A stretch of 64,000 nucleotides of DNA from Maribacter sp. PR1 (GTDB lineage Bacteria > Bacteroidota > Bacteroidia > Flavobacteriales > Flavobacteriaceae), in the NCBI RefSeq assembly GCF_028464145.1, contig NZ_JAQPCG010000006.1, positions 248,001 to 312,000 on the forward strand, read 5' to 3'. Positions 54,431 through 63,948 of this stretch are shown here, in pieces. Made by a program: the position numbers and the translations under genes. Every line of letters starts with the position of its first letter. The stretch's first letter is position 1. The notes under the pieces were generated by a model, which was not told the DNA's origin, searched no databases, and saw nothing but the letters and a program-made list of their open reading frames with translations.

Positions 54431-54468
54431 AAAGGCCTATTTTCGAATTAAATAGGCCTTTATTTTTT
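54431..54468 (+). terminator. Intrinsic terminator-like hairpin between nagB and the GHL10 gene
   Basis: AAAGGCCTATTT at 54431-54442 and AAATAGGCCTTT at 54450-54461 make a perfect 12-base stem with a 7-base loop, followed by six T ending 3 bases before the ATG of the next gene. Confidence 0.8.
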
Positions 54469-54471
54469 ATT

Positions 54472-56007
54472 ATGCCAAGAAAATTTTTGGGAGTTATCCT
54501 CCTTTTATTCCTTAATTCCTGTGGTATTTTCAAATCCAACATACCGCAACCCAAAACTGAATTTAGGGGCGTTTGGATTGCTACTGTGGTCAATATAGAT
54601 TGGCCTAAAAACGGGCTGGATTCCGTTGAAAAGCAAAAAAAGGACTATCTTAAAATTCTTGATTTCTATCATGACTTGAAATACAACGCTGTGATTGTAC
54701 AAGTACGGGCTGCTGGGGACGCATTTTACAAATCCGAACACGCACCATGGTCCAGATTCTTAACAGGTAAAGAAGGTGAAAACAACAAGTGGAATGAAGA
54801 CCCCTTAGAGTGGATGATTCAAGAAGCGCACCAAAGGGGAATGGAATTCCATGCTTGGTTAAACCCCTATCGGGCTACATTCGATTTAAATACCGAAATA
54901 CTCAGCGATAACCATGATTTTAATGTCCATCCAGATTGGATGGTTCAATATGGAAGTAAATATTACTATAATCCGGGCCTACCGGAAGTACAAAACAAAA
55001 TCACCTCCATCGTTGAAGAACTCACTGATAAGTATAATATCGATGGCGTGCATTTTGATGATTATTTCTATCCTTATACTATTCAAGGCGAAGTCTTCAA
55101 CGATAGTATTACCTTTTATAATTGCGCCAAACCTCGACAGTCTTTGGCCGATTGGAGAAGAAGCAATGTAGATAGCCTAATAAATAAAAGTCATACCGCA
55201 ATAAAAAAAGCAAAACCAACAGTTCAATTTGGGGTTAGCCCGTTCGGAGTTTGGAAAAATAATGCTACGGACCCAAGAGGTTCCTACACCAAAGCAGGAC
55301 AGACAACGTTTGAAAATCTTTATGCCGACCCCCTTATTTGGATGGAAAATGGTTGGTTGGATTATCTGGCACCTCAGATATATTGGAGTATGGACTTTCC
55401 CGTTGCATCACATAAAATATTGGTGGATTGGTGGGCCAAAAACAGTAGCAGTAGCAATACCAACATCTATATTGGCAACGGTGCATACAAAGTTAGAAAC
55501 AACAGCGATAGTGCTTGGGATAATAAAAAAGAACTACCTAATCAATTTAGGTTGGCACGCCTTACTCCAGAAATTTCTGGAAATATCGTTTTCAGCGCTA
55601 GGTCGCTTATGGAAAACAATTCCGATGTCGTTTCTTATTTAAAAAGGAAATATTACAAATGGCCAGCTTTAACACCAACCTCACCTATTGTTGATGCCCC
55701 ATTGGAAAAAATAAATATCATTGGGAAGGTGCAGACCAAGAACGCCATTCAATTGACTCTTAATAAACACGATAGATTTCAATTTGCCCTTATTTACAAA
55801 TCTGGTAAAAAATTAAGTCCAGAATTAAAACTCAAGCATCTACAGGATAAAATATTCATAGCTCCCGATTCCACTACGATATTAATTCCTGAAAAAATAG
55901 TGAAGCGCAATTATTTTGCGATAACTTTTTTGGACCATTTCGGTAGGGAATCTGAACCTACAATTATAAATTTAAAGAAAATTAGTGGGTATGGTACAAA
56001 AAGATAA
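54472..56007 (+). CDS. GHL10 (DUF187) family glycoside hydrolase lipoprotein, DigH-like
   Basis: The 511-residue protein has a lipoprotein signal (LLFLNSC) and a DUF187/GHL10 TIM-barrel (about 25-375) with FRGVWIATVVNIDWP, NAVIVQVRAAGDAFY, FHAWLNPYRA, IDGVHFDDYFYP and LDYLAPQIYWSMDFP, then a C-terminal fibronectin-like part. E. coli DigH (YddW) of this family is an outer-membrane lipoprotein that cuts peptidoglycan glycan strands stripped of peptides. That activity fits the recycling operon: it would supply the muropeptide or disaccharide pieces imported by the next gene. Its end overlaps the AmpG-like gene by 17 bases, which implies co-translation. Confidence 0.88.
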   Translation: MPRKFLGVILLLFLNSCGIFKSNIPQPKTEFRGVWIATVVNIDWPKNGLDSVEKQKKDYLKILDFYHDLKYNAVIVQVRAAGDAFYKSEHAPWSRFLTGKEGENNKWNEDPLEWMIQEAHQRGMEFHAWLNPYRATFDLNTEILSDNHDFNVHPDWMVQYGSKYYYNPGLPEVQNKITSIVEELTDKYNIDGVHFDDYFYPYTIQGEVFNDSITFYNCAKPRQSLADWRRSNVDSLINKSHTAIKKAKPTVQFGVSPFGVWKNNATDPRGSYTKAGQTTFENLYADPLIWMENGWLDYLAPQIYWSMDFPVASHKILVDWWAKNSSSSNTNIYIGNGAYKVRNNSDSAWDNKKELPNQFRLARLTPEISGNIVFSARSLMENNSDVVSYLKRKYYKWPALTPTSPIVDAPLEKINIIGKVQTKNAIQLTLNKHDRFQFALIYKSGKKLSPELKLKHLQDKIFIAPDSTTILIPEKIVKRNYFAITFLDHFGRESEPTIINLKKISGYGTKR

Positions 56008-57256
56008 AGGTGCCTGGGGATGGGTCCCGTTATTATATTTTACTCAAGGTCTACCTTACGTATTAGTGGTTACCGTTTCTGTTATCATGTATAAAAAATT
56101 AGGGGTAAGTAATACCGATATAGGTCTTTACACGAGTTGGTTGTATTTACCCTGGGTACTAAAACCACTTTGGAGCCCATTTGTGGACCTAAAGGGCACC
56201 AAGCGAAAATGGTTCCTTATTATGCAATTGATTATTTCCATAGCTCTGTTTGGAGTTGGCCTTAGCATATCTACCAATATGTTTTTTATCACCACATTAG
56301 CTTGTTTTTGGATGGCAGCCTTTGCCTCTGCCACGAATGATATTGCCTCTGATGGTTATTACATGATTGGACTAACGGAAAAAAAACAATCGTTTTTTGT
56401 GGGTATGCGAAGCACCTTTTATCGGTTGGCCATGGTCACCGGTGAAGGGTTAATTGTTATTATGGCAGGTTTTCTTGAAAACAAGTATGGTGATAATTCC
56501 AAGGCATGGAGCATCACAATGATAGCTACTGCAGTATTAATGTTGTTACTAACAATTTCAAATTTCCTGGTCGCTCCTAAATACGAATCTGTACAGAGCG
56601 AAAATCAGGAAAAACCAAAAGGCTTTTTAGAAGTTTTCGCTTCCTTTTTTCAAAAGAAAAATATAGGTATTGCTTTGGCCTTCATTTTGACATTCCGTTT
56701 GGGAGAATCTCAATTGGTTAAAATGGCTGCTCCATTTATGCTTGATAGTACAGAGAAAGGTGGGTTGGGCTACTCAACAGAACTTATCGGTACCATTTTT
56801 GGTACAGCCGGTGTAATCATGCTATCGGTCGGTGGTATTTTAGGCGGTATCTTAATTTCAAGGGACGGATTAAAAAAATGGATGCTTCCAATGGTACTTT
56901 CCCTAAATCTTCCTAATATCTTGTACGCTATATTGGCCATTACCAAAACAACCCATGTGGTTCCAGTAGCCGCAACAGTGATGTTCGAGAAGTTTGGATA
57001 TGGGTTTGGATTTGCTGCGTTTTTAATGTATTTAATTTATATAGCCGAGGGAAAATCCAAAACCAGTCATTATGCCATTGCCACTGGATTTATGGCCTTA
57101 GGGATGATGTTACCTGGAATGATAAGTGGGTATATGCAACAATGGTTGGGCTATGATGGTTTCTTTATCTGGGTCGTAATTGCAGCTTTACCCGCATTGT
57201 TCCTATTAAAATATATTAGCTATCCTCCTGAATTTGGTAAAAAAACCAATACCTGA
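55991..57256 (+). CDS. AmpG-like MFS muropeptide permease
   Basis: I take the ATG at 55991 (421 residues) rather than a GTG two codons earlier. The protein has about 12 transmembrane helices of the MFS/AmpG type, with YFTQGLPYVLVVTVSVIMYKK at the N-terminus, LKPLWSPFVD in the loop after helix 2 and ATNDIASDGYYMI. AmpG brings GlcNAc-anhydro-MurNAc peptides into the cytoplasm. Here it sits between an exported glycosidase gene and cytoplasmic NagZ and AnmK genes, the order expected for cut, import and breakdown. It ends 1 base before the nagZ start. Confidence 0.88.
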   Translation: MVQKDKGAWGWVPLLYFTQGLPYVLVVTVSVIMYKKLGVSNTDIGLYTSWLYLPWVLKPLWSPFVDLKGTKRKWFLIMQLIISIALFGVGLSISTNMFFITTLACFWMAAFASATNDIASDGYYMIGLTEKKQSFFVGMRSTFYRLAMVTGEGLIVIMAGFLENKYGDNSKAWSITMIATAVLMLLLTISNFLVAPKYESVQSENQEKPKGFLEVFASFFQKKNIGIALAFILTFRLGESQLVKMAAPFMLDSTEKGGLGYSTELIGTIFGTAGVIMLSVGGILGGILISRDGLKKWMLPMVLSLNLPNILYAILAITKTTHVVPVAATVMFEKFGYGFGFAAFLMYLIYIAEGKSKTSHYAIATGFMALGMMLPGMISGYMQQWLGYDGFFIWVVIAALPALFLLKYISYPPEFGKKTNT

Positions 57257-57257
57257 T

Positions 57258-58823
57258 ATGAATAAAATTCCGCCTTTGGATATTGCTAAAACTGAATTGA
57301 GCACCATTGAAAAAATAGGTCAGTTTTTTATGCCTGCGGCATTCATCAATGATACTGAGGAAGAAATTAAGGCCTTGGAGACATTGATCAAAAAACATGG
57401 AATCGGCGGTATTTGTTTCTTTCATTCCAGAGCCAGCGCTGCGACCAATTTTGAAGGCAAAAAAAAGGTTGTTAGAAATGAAGCGAGTTTAAAAACCCTT
57501 AAAGGCTTAATAAAAAGATATCAAGCGGCCTCGAAATATCCATTATTAATTGCCATTGATGCTGAATGGGGATTGGCCATGCGTATTGAAAATACCCCCC
57601 AATATCCGTATGCAATAACACTGGGTGCAATAGTGAATGATGATGATGAACTAATCTACGAGGTTGGAAGAAATATTGCTAGAGATTGCATTAGTGCAGG
57701 TATTCATTGGAATTTAGCACCCGTCGTTGATATTAACAACAACCCAAATAACCCCGTTATTGGGTACCGATCGTTCGGTGATAATAGGGAGCAGGTCTAT
57801 ACCAAAGCGGCGGCATTTATCAGAGGGACCGAAAGTTTAGGAGTTTTAACCAGTATTAAACATTTTCCCGGTCATGGAGATACCGCTGTGGATTCACATC
57901 TGGGAATTCCGATAATCAACAAGTCTAAAGAAGAACTGCTCCAAAATGAACTCTACCCTTATCAAAAAATTATTGAAGAAGGAGTAGATTCAGTAATGGT
58001 GGGTCATCTTTCCATTCCTGCTTTGGCCAATGGAAATGAAACTCCGGCAAGTATTTCAAAGGAAATAATAACGGGATTTTTAAGAGAGGAAATGAGATAT
58101 ACAGGTGTTGTTATTTCAGACGCCTTAAACATGCATGCCGTATCGAAAGACTACCCTGTACCGGGCGAATTGGAATGGTTGGCCTATGATGCCGGGAATG
58201 ATGTTTTATGTTTTTCAGAGCATGTAAAAGAAGGTATCCAAAGCATTACCAAGAACAGCTCTACGCAACAAATTGAGGAAACTTTTTCCAGGGTTTGGAA
58301 TTTGAAACGCAAGGCCATTAAAAATCCTATACTAAATAAGCTTGGGGAGCGCTACGGTCATTCTAAATTGAACAGGAATATAGCAGAGGAAAGTATAACA
58401 TTATACCACGGAAAAGAAAATACCATTGAAAAATTTAGTAACACTTCATTTTGTACACTTACCCTTGAACGAAAAGATGTTAATCAAAACGCAATTGAAA
58501 TTCTTGAGTTCCTAAAAACTGCTGAAAAGGAAATACAGGAAGAACAAAATATCTTGTTATTACTTACCCCACCTAAAGTAAAACCAGCCAGCAATTTTGG
58601 TTTTTTGGATAAGGAAATCGAATTTATCAATAACATGATTTCATCTAAAAACGTAGTGCTATACCATTTTGGAAACCCATATGCACTTAAACTCTTTGAG
58701 ACCGATAAATCACTTGCCACTGTAATTGTGTATCAAGATTTTAAGGAGTTTCAAGATGTTGCCGCTAATCATTTTCAGGGAAGGATTAAGGCAAAAGGGG
58801 AATTACCGGTTTCTTTAATATAA
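57258..58823 (+). CDS. nagZ: Beta-N-acetylhexosaminidase, NagZ-type GH3
   Basis: From the ATG at 57258 the protein is 521 residues; a TTG at 57234 would overlap the permease gene. The GH3 domain (about 15-345) has IAIDAEWGLAMR, PVIGYRSFGDNREQVY, KHFPGHGDTAVDSHLGIP (the NagZ catalytic Asp/His loop) and the nucleophile in VISDALNMHAVSKD. It would release GlcNAc from GlcNAc-anhydro-MurNAc. No signal peptide is seen, so it is cytoplasmic, unlike the exported GH3/beta-lactamase fusion at 5715. It is longer than E. coli NagZ (341 residues) by a C-terminal domain of about 170 residues. Confidence 0.9.
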   Translation: MNKIPPLDIAKTELSTIEKIGQFFMPAAFINDTEEEIKALETLIKKHGIGGICFFHSRASAATNFEGKKKVVRNEASLKTLKGLIKRYQAASKYPLLIAIDAEWGLAMRIENTPQYPYAITLGAIVNDDDELIYEVGRNIARDCISAGIHWNLAPVVDINNNPNNPVIGYRSFGDNREQVYTKAAAFIRGTESLGVLTSIKHFPGHGDTAVDSHLGIPIINKSKEELLQNELYPYQKIIEEGVDSVMVGHLSIPALANGNETPASISKEIITGFLREEMRYTGVVISDALNMHAVSKDYPVPGELEWLAYDAGNDVLCFSEHVKEGIQSITKNSSTQQIEETFSRVWNLKRKAIKNPILNKLGERYGHSKLNRNIAEESITLYHGKENTIEKFSNTSFCTLTLERKDVNQNAIEILEFLKTAEKEIQEEQNILLLLTPPKVKPASNFGFLDKEIEFINNMISSKNVVLYHFGNPYALKLFETDKSLATVIVYQDFKEFQDVAANHFQGRIKAKGELPVSLI

Positions 58824-58868
58824 AAATTTAAAATTGATTCATTTAACCTAAGTCCTAATTGGAATAAA

Positions 58869-59945
58869 ATGAAAACATATAAAATAATTGGAATGATGTC
58901 GGGAACCTCCCTGGATGGACTCGACCTTGCGTATTGTCATTTCTGGAACAAAAAAAACAAATGGGAGTTCGAAATTAAGAACACAAAAAGTATTTCCTAT
59001 AGCTCAGAAATGCAAAAGGAACTCAAAGACGCTATTCATTTATCTGCGGAAAAACTAATTCAACTTCATAATAATTACGGTACCTGGCTTGGAGAACAAG
59101 CATTGAATTTTATTTCTGAAACTAATTTGGAGGTAGATTTTATTGCAAGCCACGGACATACCTCTCATCATAGACCAGAGCTAGGAGTTACCTTTCAATT
59201 GGGTTGTGGGCAACATTTGGCCAATGCTTCAAAAAAAACTGTCATATCCGATTTTAGAAGCAACGATTTGGCCTTGGGTGGTCAAGGCGCACCCTTGGTA
59301 CCCATAGGAGATCGCCTTCTTTTTGGTGAATATGATTTTTGTCTAAATCTAGGTGGGATCAGTAATATTTCTTTTGAATTGAAAGGAAGGCGTATAGCCT
59401 ATGATATAGGACTTGCCAATATGATATTGAATTATATCACCAGAAAAATAGATTTGGATTACGATGAAAATGGAACACTTGCCAGATCGGGCACTATTAA
59501 TCCAAAGATGTTAAAAAAATTGAACGATTTATCCTATTACCTACTTCCTCACCCTAAATCCATAGGGTATGAGTGGTTTTTGGAGGAGGTGGTGCCCATC
59601 GTAGATGTAACCAAGGATAGCACCGAAAATCTACTCCACACCTCAGTACATCACATCTGTGAAAAAATTGCCCAACAAGTGGCCTTGAATGCTAATAAAA
59701 ACCATCAAAAATTATTCGTCACCGGAGGAGGGGCCCTAAATACTTTTCTTATTGAAACTTTAAAACAAAAATTGGATTCTAAAATTGAAGTGGTAGTTCC
59801 AGAAAAGATATTAATAGAATTTAAGGAGGCACTCGTTTTTGCATTTATGGGAGTACTAAGGTCTGAAAGGGAAATCAATGTGCTTAAAACGGTAACAGGT
59901 GCTAAAAGAGATTCCTCAAGTGGTGTTATTTTCTTACCTAACTAA
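58869..59945 (+). CDS. anmK: Anhydro-N-acetylmuramic acid kinase
   Basis: The 358-residue enzyme begins with the ATP motif GMMSGTSLDGLDLAYC and has ASHGHTSHHRPELGVTFQLG, DFRSNDLALGGQGAPLVP, LNLGGISNIS and TGGGALNTFLI. AnmK opens the 1,6-anhydro ring of anhydro-MurNAc and phosphorylates it to MurNAc-6-phosphate, the substrate of MurQ. It is the last peptidoglycan-recycling gene on this strand, 45 bases after nagZ. Confidence 0.95.
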   Translation: MKTYKIIGMMSGTSLDGLDLAYCHFWNKKNKWEFEIKNTKSISYSSEMQKELKDAIHLSAEKLIQLHNNYGTWLGEQALNFISETNLEVDFIASHGHTSHHRPELGVTFQLGCGQHLANASKKTVISDFRSNDLALGGQGAPLVPIGDRLLFGEYDFCLNLGGISNISFELKGRRIAYDIGLANMILNYITRKIDLDYDENGTLARSGTINPKMLKKLNDLSYYLLPHPKSIGYEWFLEEVVPIVDVTKDSTENLLHTSVHHICEKIAQQVALNANKNHQKLFVTGGGALNTFLIETLKQKLDSKIEVVVPEKILIEFKEALVFAFMGVLRSEREINVLKTVTGAKRDSSSGVIFLPN

Positions 59946-59989
59946 AGTATTTTCACTAAATTTCTATGCAAATTAGATAATTCCTAAAA

Positions 59990-60250
59990 ATGTCGGACAA
60001 ACAAAAGAAGGCTACTGCTTACTGGAAAGAAAACGTTAAGTATCTATTTATTCTATTAACCATTTGGTTTCTGGTATCCTATGGGGCAGGAATTCTGTTC
60101 AAAAATGCACTTGACTCTATTAAAATAGGTGGTTTTAAACTCGGCTTTTGGTTTGCACAACAGGGTTCAATTTATGTATTCGTGATACTTATTTTCGTTT
60201 ATGTTCACCTTATGAATAAGTTGGACAAAAAATATGGTTATAATGAATAA
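59990..60250 (+). CDS. DUF4212 small subunit of a sodium:solute symporter
   Basis: The 86-residue protein has two transmembrane helices (LFILLTIWFLVSYGAGILF and GSIYVFVILIFVYVHLMN) and a C-terminal YDKKYG-like end (LDKKYGYNE), typical of DUF4212 proteins that are always paired with a VC_2705-type sodium:solute symporter. The partner gene starts 60 bases downstream. It probably stabilises or regulates the transporter. Confidence 0.92.
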   Translation: MSDKQKKATAYWKENVKYLFILLTIWFLVSYGAGILFKNALDSIKIGGFKLGFWFAQQGSIYVFVILIFVYVHLMNKLDKKYGYNE

Positions 60251-60310
60251 GTTAAATCATTCAATAAAGTAAAAATCCATATTTAGGTCAACCGATCAAA
60301 CCACAAAATT

Positions 60311-62005
60311 ATGAGTGTTCAAATCTGGACGTATCTATTAGTAGGAATAACTTTCGCCTTATATATAGGGATAGCAATTTGGTCACGAGCCGGCTCCACC
60401 AAGGACTTCTATGTTGCAGGAGGTGGTGTTTCCCCTCTGGCCAATGGAATGGCCACTGCAGCAGACTGGATGTCGGCTGCCTCTTTTATCTCTATGGCGG
60501 GTATTATAGCTTTTGCTGGATATGATGGCTCCGTTTACCTAATGGGATGGACTGGCGGTTATGTACTTTTAGCATTATTATTGGCGCCGTATCTCAGGAA
60601 GTTCGGAAAGTTTACGGTCCCTGATTTTATTGGAGATCGCTATTACTCCAAAACGGCAAGGATTGTTGCGGTGATTTGTGCACTTATCGTTTCTTTTACT
60701 TATGTAGCGGGTCAAATGCGAGGGGTTGGCGTAGTGTTTTCCAGATTCTTGGAGGTCGATATAAATACAGGTGTAATAATTGGGATGATAATCGTGCTAT
60801 TTTATGCAGTTCTAGGAGGAATGAAAGGTATAACCTACACGCAAGTGGCTCAATACTGCGTCCTCATATTTGCCTTTATGGTACCGGCCATTTTTATTTC
60901 GATTCAGATGACGGGTAATCCAATTCCTCAATTGGGTATGGGGTCCAAACTATCGGATGGTTCAGCTACCTTTTTACTGGATAAATTGGACGGACTTTCA
61001 ACCGAATTAGGTTTTAACGCCTATACAGATGGCACAAAATCAATCGCAGATGTTTTTGCCATTACTTTGGCCTTGATGGTAGGTACGGCCGGCTTACCCC
61101 ACGTTATCGTGCGTTTCTTTACCGTGAAAAGAGTAAAGGACGCCAGAAAATCTGCCGGTTTGGCATTGTTACTTATTGCCATTCTTTATACCACAGCGCC
61201 CGCAGTATCGGTTTTTGCAAGGACCAATATGATTAAAACTGTGAGTGAAAAAGAATACAGTGAAATGCCGGCTTGGTTTACGAATTGGGAAACCACTGGA
61301 TTGCTAACATTTGAGGACAAGAATAAGGACGGTAAAATCCAATATGTTGCCGATGCCAATAAAAATGAGTTAATCGTGGATCGAGACATTATGGTATTGG
61401 CCAATCCAGAAATTGCAAATTTACCACCGTGGGTAATAGCTTTAGTAGCTGCAGGTGGTTTAGCCGCTGCCTTGTCAACTGCCGCCGGATTATTACTGGT
61501 TATTTCGGCCTCCGTATCCCATGATCTTATTAAAAAAGTATTTAAACCGAATATTTCCGATAAAGGAGAATTATGGGCAGCTCGTATGGCGGCTACCGTA
61601 GCTGTCGTAATCGCTGGGTACTTCGGAATTAATCCCCCGGGCTTTGTTGCCGCAGTGGTAGCCTTGGCTTTTGGTCTTGCCGCTGCTTCATTTTTTCCGG
61701 CTATCGTACTGGGTATTTTTTATAAAAAAATGAACAAGGAAGGTGCTATCGCCGGAATGGTCGTAGGTACTCTTTTAATGTTATTTTATATGACAAAATT
61801 TAAATTTGACTGGTTCGGGGGAGGTACATCGGAGGATTGGTGGTTTGGGATATCTCCAGAAGGATTTGGAAGTATTGCCATGGTGGTCAACTTTTTAGTC
61901 TCCATTACGATTATGAAATTCACCCCACCGCCACCAGAAAATGTGCAAGAAATAGTAGAAGATATTAGAATACCAAGCGGAGCAGGTGAAGCAACAGATC
62001 ATTAA
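60311..62005 (+). CDS. Sodium:solute symporter, VC_2705/ActP-like
   Basis: The 564-residue protein has about 13 transmembrane helices of the SSS family: YVAGGGVSPLANGMATAADWMSAASF near the N-terminus, GYVLLALLLAPYLRKFGKFTVPDF, GTAGLPHVIVRFFTV and AAGGLAAALSTAAGLLLVISASVSHD. This subgroup, with a DUF4212 partner and an acs gene next to it, is expected to carry acetate or related short acids. An insert near residue 335-360 holds an EF-hand-like loop (DKNKDGKIQYV). The gene is 35 bases upstream of acs. Confidence 0.92.
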   Translation: MSVQIWTYLLVGITFALYIGIAIWSRAGSTKDFYVAGGGVSPLANGMATAADWMSAASFISMAGIIAFAGYDGSVYLMGWTGGYVLLALLLAPYLRKFGKFTVPDFIGDRYYSKTARIVAVICALIVSFTYVAGQMRGVGVVFSRFLEVDINTGVIIGMIIVLFYAVLGGMKGITYTQVAQYCVLIFAFMVPAIFISIQMTGNPIPQLGMGSKLSDGSATFLLDKLDGLSTELGFNAYTDGTKSIADVFAITLALMVGTAGLPHVIVRFFTVKRVKDARKSAGLALLLIAILYTTAPAVSVFARTNMIKTVSEKEYSEMPAWFTNWETTGLLTFEDKNKDGKIQYVADANKNELIVDRDIMVLANPEIANLPPWVIALVAAGGLAAALSTAAGLLLVISASVSHDLIKKVFKPNISDKGELWAARMAATVAVVIAGYFGINPPGFVAAVVALAFGLAAASFFPAIVLGIFYKKMNKEGAIAGMVVGTLLMLFYMTKFKFDWFGGGTSEDWWFGISPEGFGSIAMVVNFLVSITIMKFTPPPPENVQEIVEDIRIPSGAGEATDH

Positions 62006-62040
62006 TTATTTATTATTTTAGTTGAAATCAGAATTTAGAA

Positions 62041-63948
62041 ATGAGTAACTATCACATCAAACATTTAGAGGAATATTATCAAGTCTATAGAAAGTCGGTA
62101 CGAAATCCAGAAGCCTTTTGGGAAGAAATAGCCGAGGAGCATTTTGTATGGCGAAAAAGATGGGATAATGTATTGAGTTGGGATTTTTCCAAACCTGAAA
62201 TTAAGTGGTTTGAAGGTGCCCAATTGAACATCACCGAAAATTGTCTGGATAGGCATATACCTACACGGGGAAATAAAACGGCTATTATTTTTGAACCGAA
62301 CGACCCAAAGGAAGAGGCAGAGTATATTACCTACAGACAATTACATGAACGTGTGTGTAAAATGGCCAATGTACTTTTGGAAAAAGGAATCAAAAAAGGA
62401 GATCGCGTTTGTATCTATTTGCCCATGATCCCGGAATTGGCAATTTCCGTATTGGCCTGTGCCCGTATTGGGGCAATTCATTCGGTGGTCTTCGCTGGTT
62501 TTTCTTCCAATGCTCTGGCTACACGAATAAACGATTCTGATTGTAAATTAGCCATTACCTCCGATGGTTCCTATAGAGGGTCCAAAACCATAGATTTAAA
62601 GGGGATTGTGGATAAAGCACTTGAAGCTTGCCCTGGAATTGAAAATGTTTTGGTAGCCAAAAGAATCAATAGTACCATTGAAATGGTTCCCGATAGAGAT
62701 CATTGGTTGCAACCTTTATTGGACGAGGCTTATGGAGATAATGTAGCCGAAATTATGGATGCAGAGGACCCGTTATTTATTCTTTATACTTCCGGCTCAA
62801 CGGGCAGACCAAAAGGCATGGTACATACCACTGCGGGATATATGGTCTATACGGCATATACCTTCAAAAATATATTTCAATATAGAGAGCACGATGTGTA
62901 TTGGTGTACTGCAGATATTGGGTGGATTACGGGTCACTCCTATATTGTTTATGGTCCACTAGCTAATGGAGCAACCACGGTTATGTTCGAAGGTGTTCCC
63001 TCCTACCCTGATTATGGGCGCTTTTGGGAAGTCGTCCAAAAACATAAAGTGACCCAATTTTATACAGCACCAACGGCCATAAGAGCTTTGGCCAAAGAGA
63101 ACTTGGAGTTCGTTGAAAAGTATGATTTATCCAGCCTTAAAGTCCTAGGCTCGGTTGGAGAACCTATCAACGAAGAAGCTTGGCATTGGTATAACAATAA
63201 TGTAGGTAAAAAAAACAGTCCTATCGTAGATACTTGGTGGCAAACCGAAACAGGCGGTATTATGATAAGCCCTATACCCTATGTTACTCCAACGACCCCA
63301 ACATACGCAACTTTACCTTTCATTGGTATTCAACCGGCGCTGATGGACGAAAATGCTGAGGAAATTAAAGGCAACCAAGTGGAAGGTAGATTATGCATAA
63401 AATTTCCTTGGCCTTCCATAGCCAGAACTATTTGGGGAAATCATGAAAGGTATAGAGACACCTACTTTACGGCCTATGAGAATATGTATTTTACGGGCGA
63501 TGGTGCATTAAGGGATGCCGTAGGCTATTACCGTATTACAGGAAGGGTGGATGATGTAATCATCGTTTCTGGACATAACTTGGGAACCGCTCCCATCGAG
63601 GATTCCATAAATGAGCATCCTGCTGTGGCAGAATCTGCTATTGTTGGTTTCCCTCACGATGTAAAGGGAAATGCCCTCTATGGATACGTAATCCTGAAAG
63701 AAACTGGTGAAGGTAGGGACAAGAACAATCTAAGAAAGGAAATCAATCAACAGATTACAGAGCAGATTGGACCCATTGCAAAACTCGACAAAATTCAATT
63801 TGTATCAGGATTACCGAAAACACGAAGTGGTAAAATCATGCGGAGGATACTACGGAAAATAGCAAGTAACGATACTTCAAATCTTGGGGATACCAGCACC
63901 CTATTAAATCCTGAAATTGTTCAGGAGATAATGGACAATGCCCTTTAA
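62041..63948 (+). CDS. acs: Acetyl-CoA synthetase
   Basis: The 635-residue enzyme shows the adenylate-forming signature FILYTSGSTGRPKGMVHTTAGY near residue 245, DTWWQTETGG near 400, YFTGDGALRD and the C-terminal TRSGKIMRRILRKIA, in which the lysine is the usual site of regulatory acetylation. It makes acetyl-CoA from acetate, ATP and CoA. It is encoded right after the symporter, so uptake and activation of acetate are coupled. Confidence 0.96.
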   Translation: MSNYHIKHLEEYYQVYRKSVRNPEAFWEEIAEEHFVWRKRWDNVLSWDFSKPEIKWFEGAQLNITENCLDRHIPTRGNKTAIIFEPNDPKEEAEYITYRQLHERVCKMANVLLEKGIKKGDRVCIYLPMIPELAISVLACARIGAIHSVVFAGFSSNALATRINDSDCKLAITSDGSYRGSKTIDLKGIVDKALEACPGIENVLVAKRINSTIEMVPDRDHWLQPLLDEAYGDNVAEIMDAEDPLFILYTSGSTGRPKGMVHTTAGYMVYTAYTFKNIFQYREHDVYWCTADIGWITGHSYIVYGPLANGATTVMFEGVPSYPDYGRFWEVVQKHKVTQFYTAPTAIRALAKENLEFVEKYDLSSLKVLGSVGEPINEEAWHWYNNNVGKKNSPIVDTWWQTETGGIMISPIPYVTPTTPTYATLPFIGIQPALMDENAEEIKGNQVEGRLCIKFPWPSIARTIWGNHERYRDTYFTAYENMYFTGDGALRDAVGYYRITGRVDDVIIVSGHNLGTAPIEDSINEHPAVAESAIVGFPHDVKGNALYGYVILKETGEGRDKNNLRKEINQQITEQIGPIAKLDKIQFVSGLPKTRSGKIMRRILRKIASNDTSNLGDTSTLLNPEIVQEIMDNAL

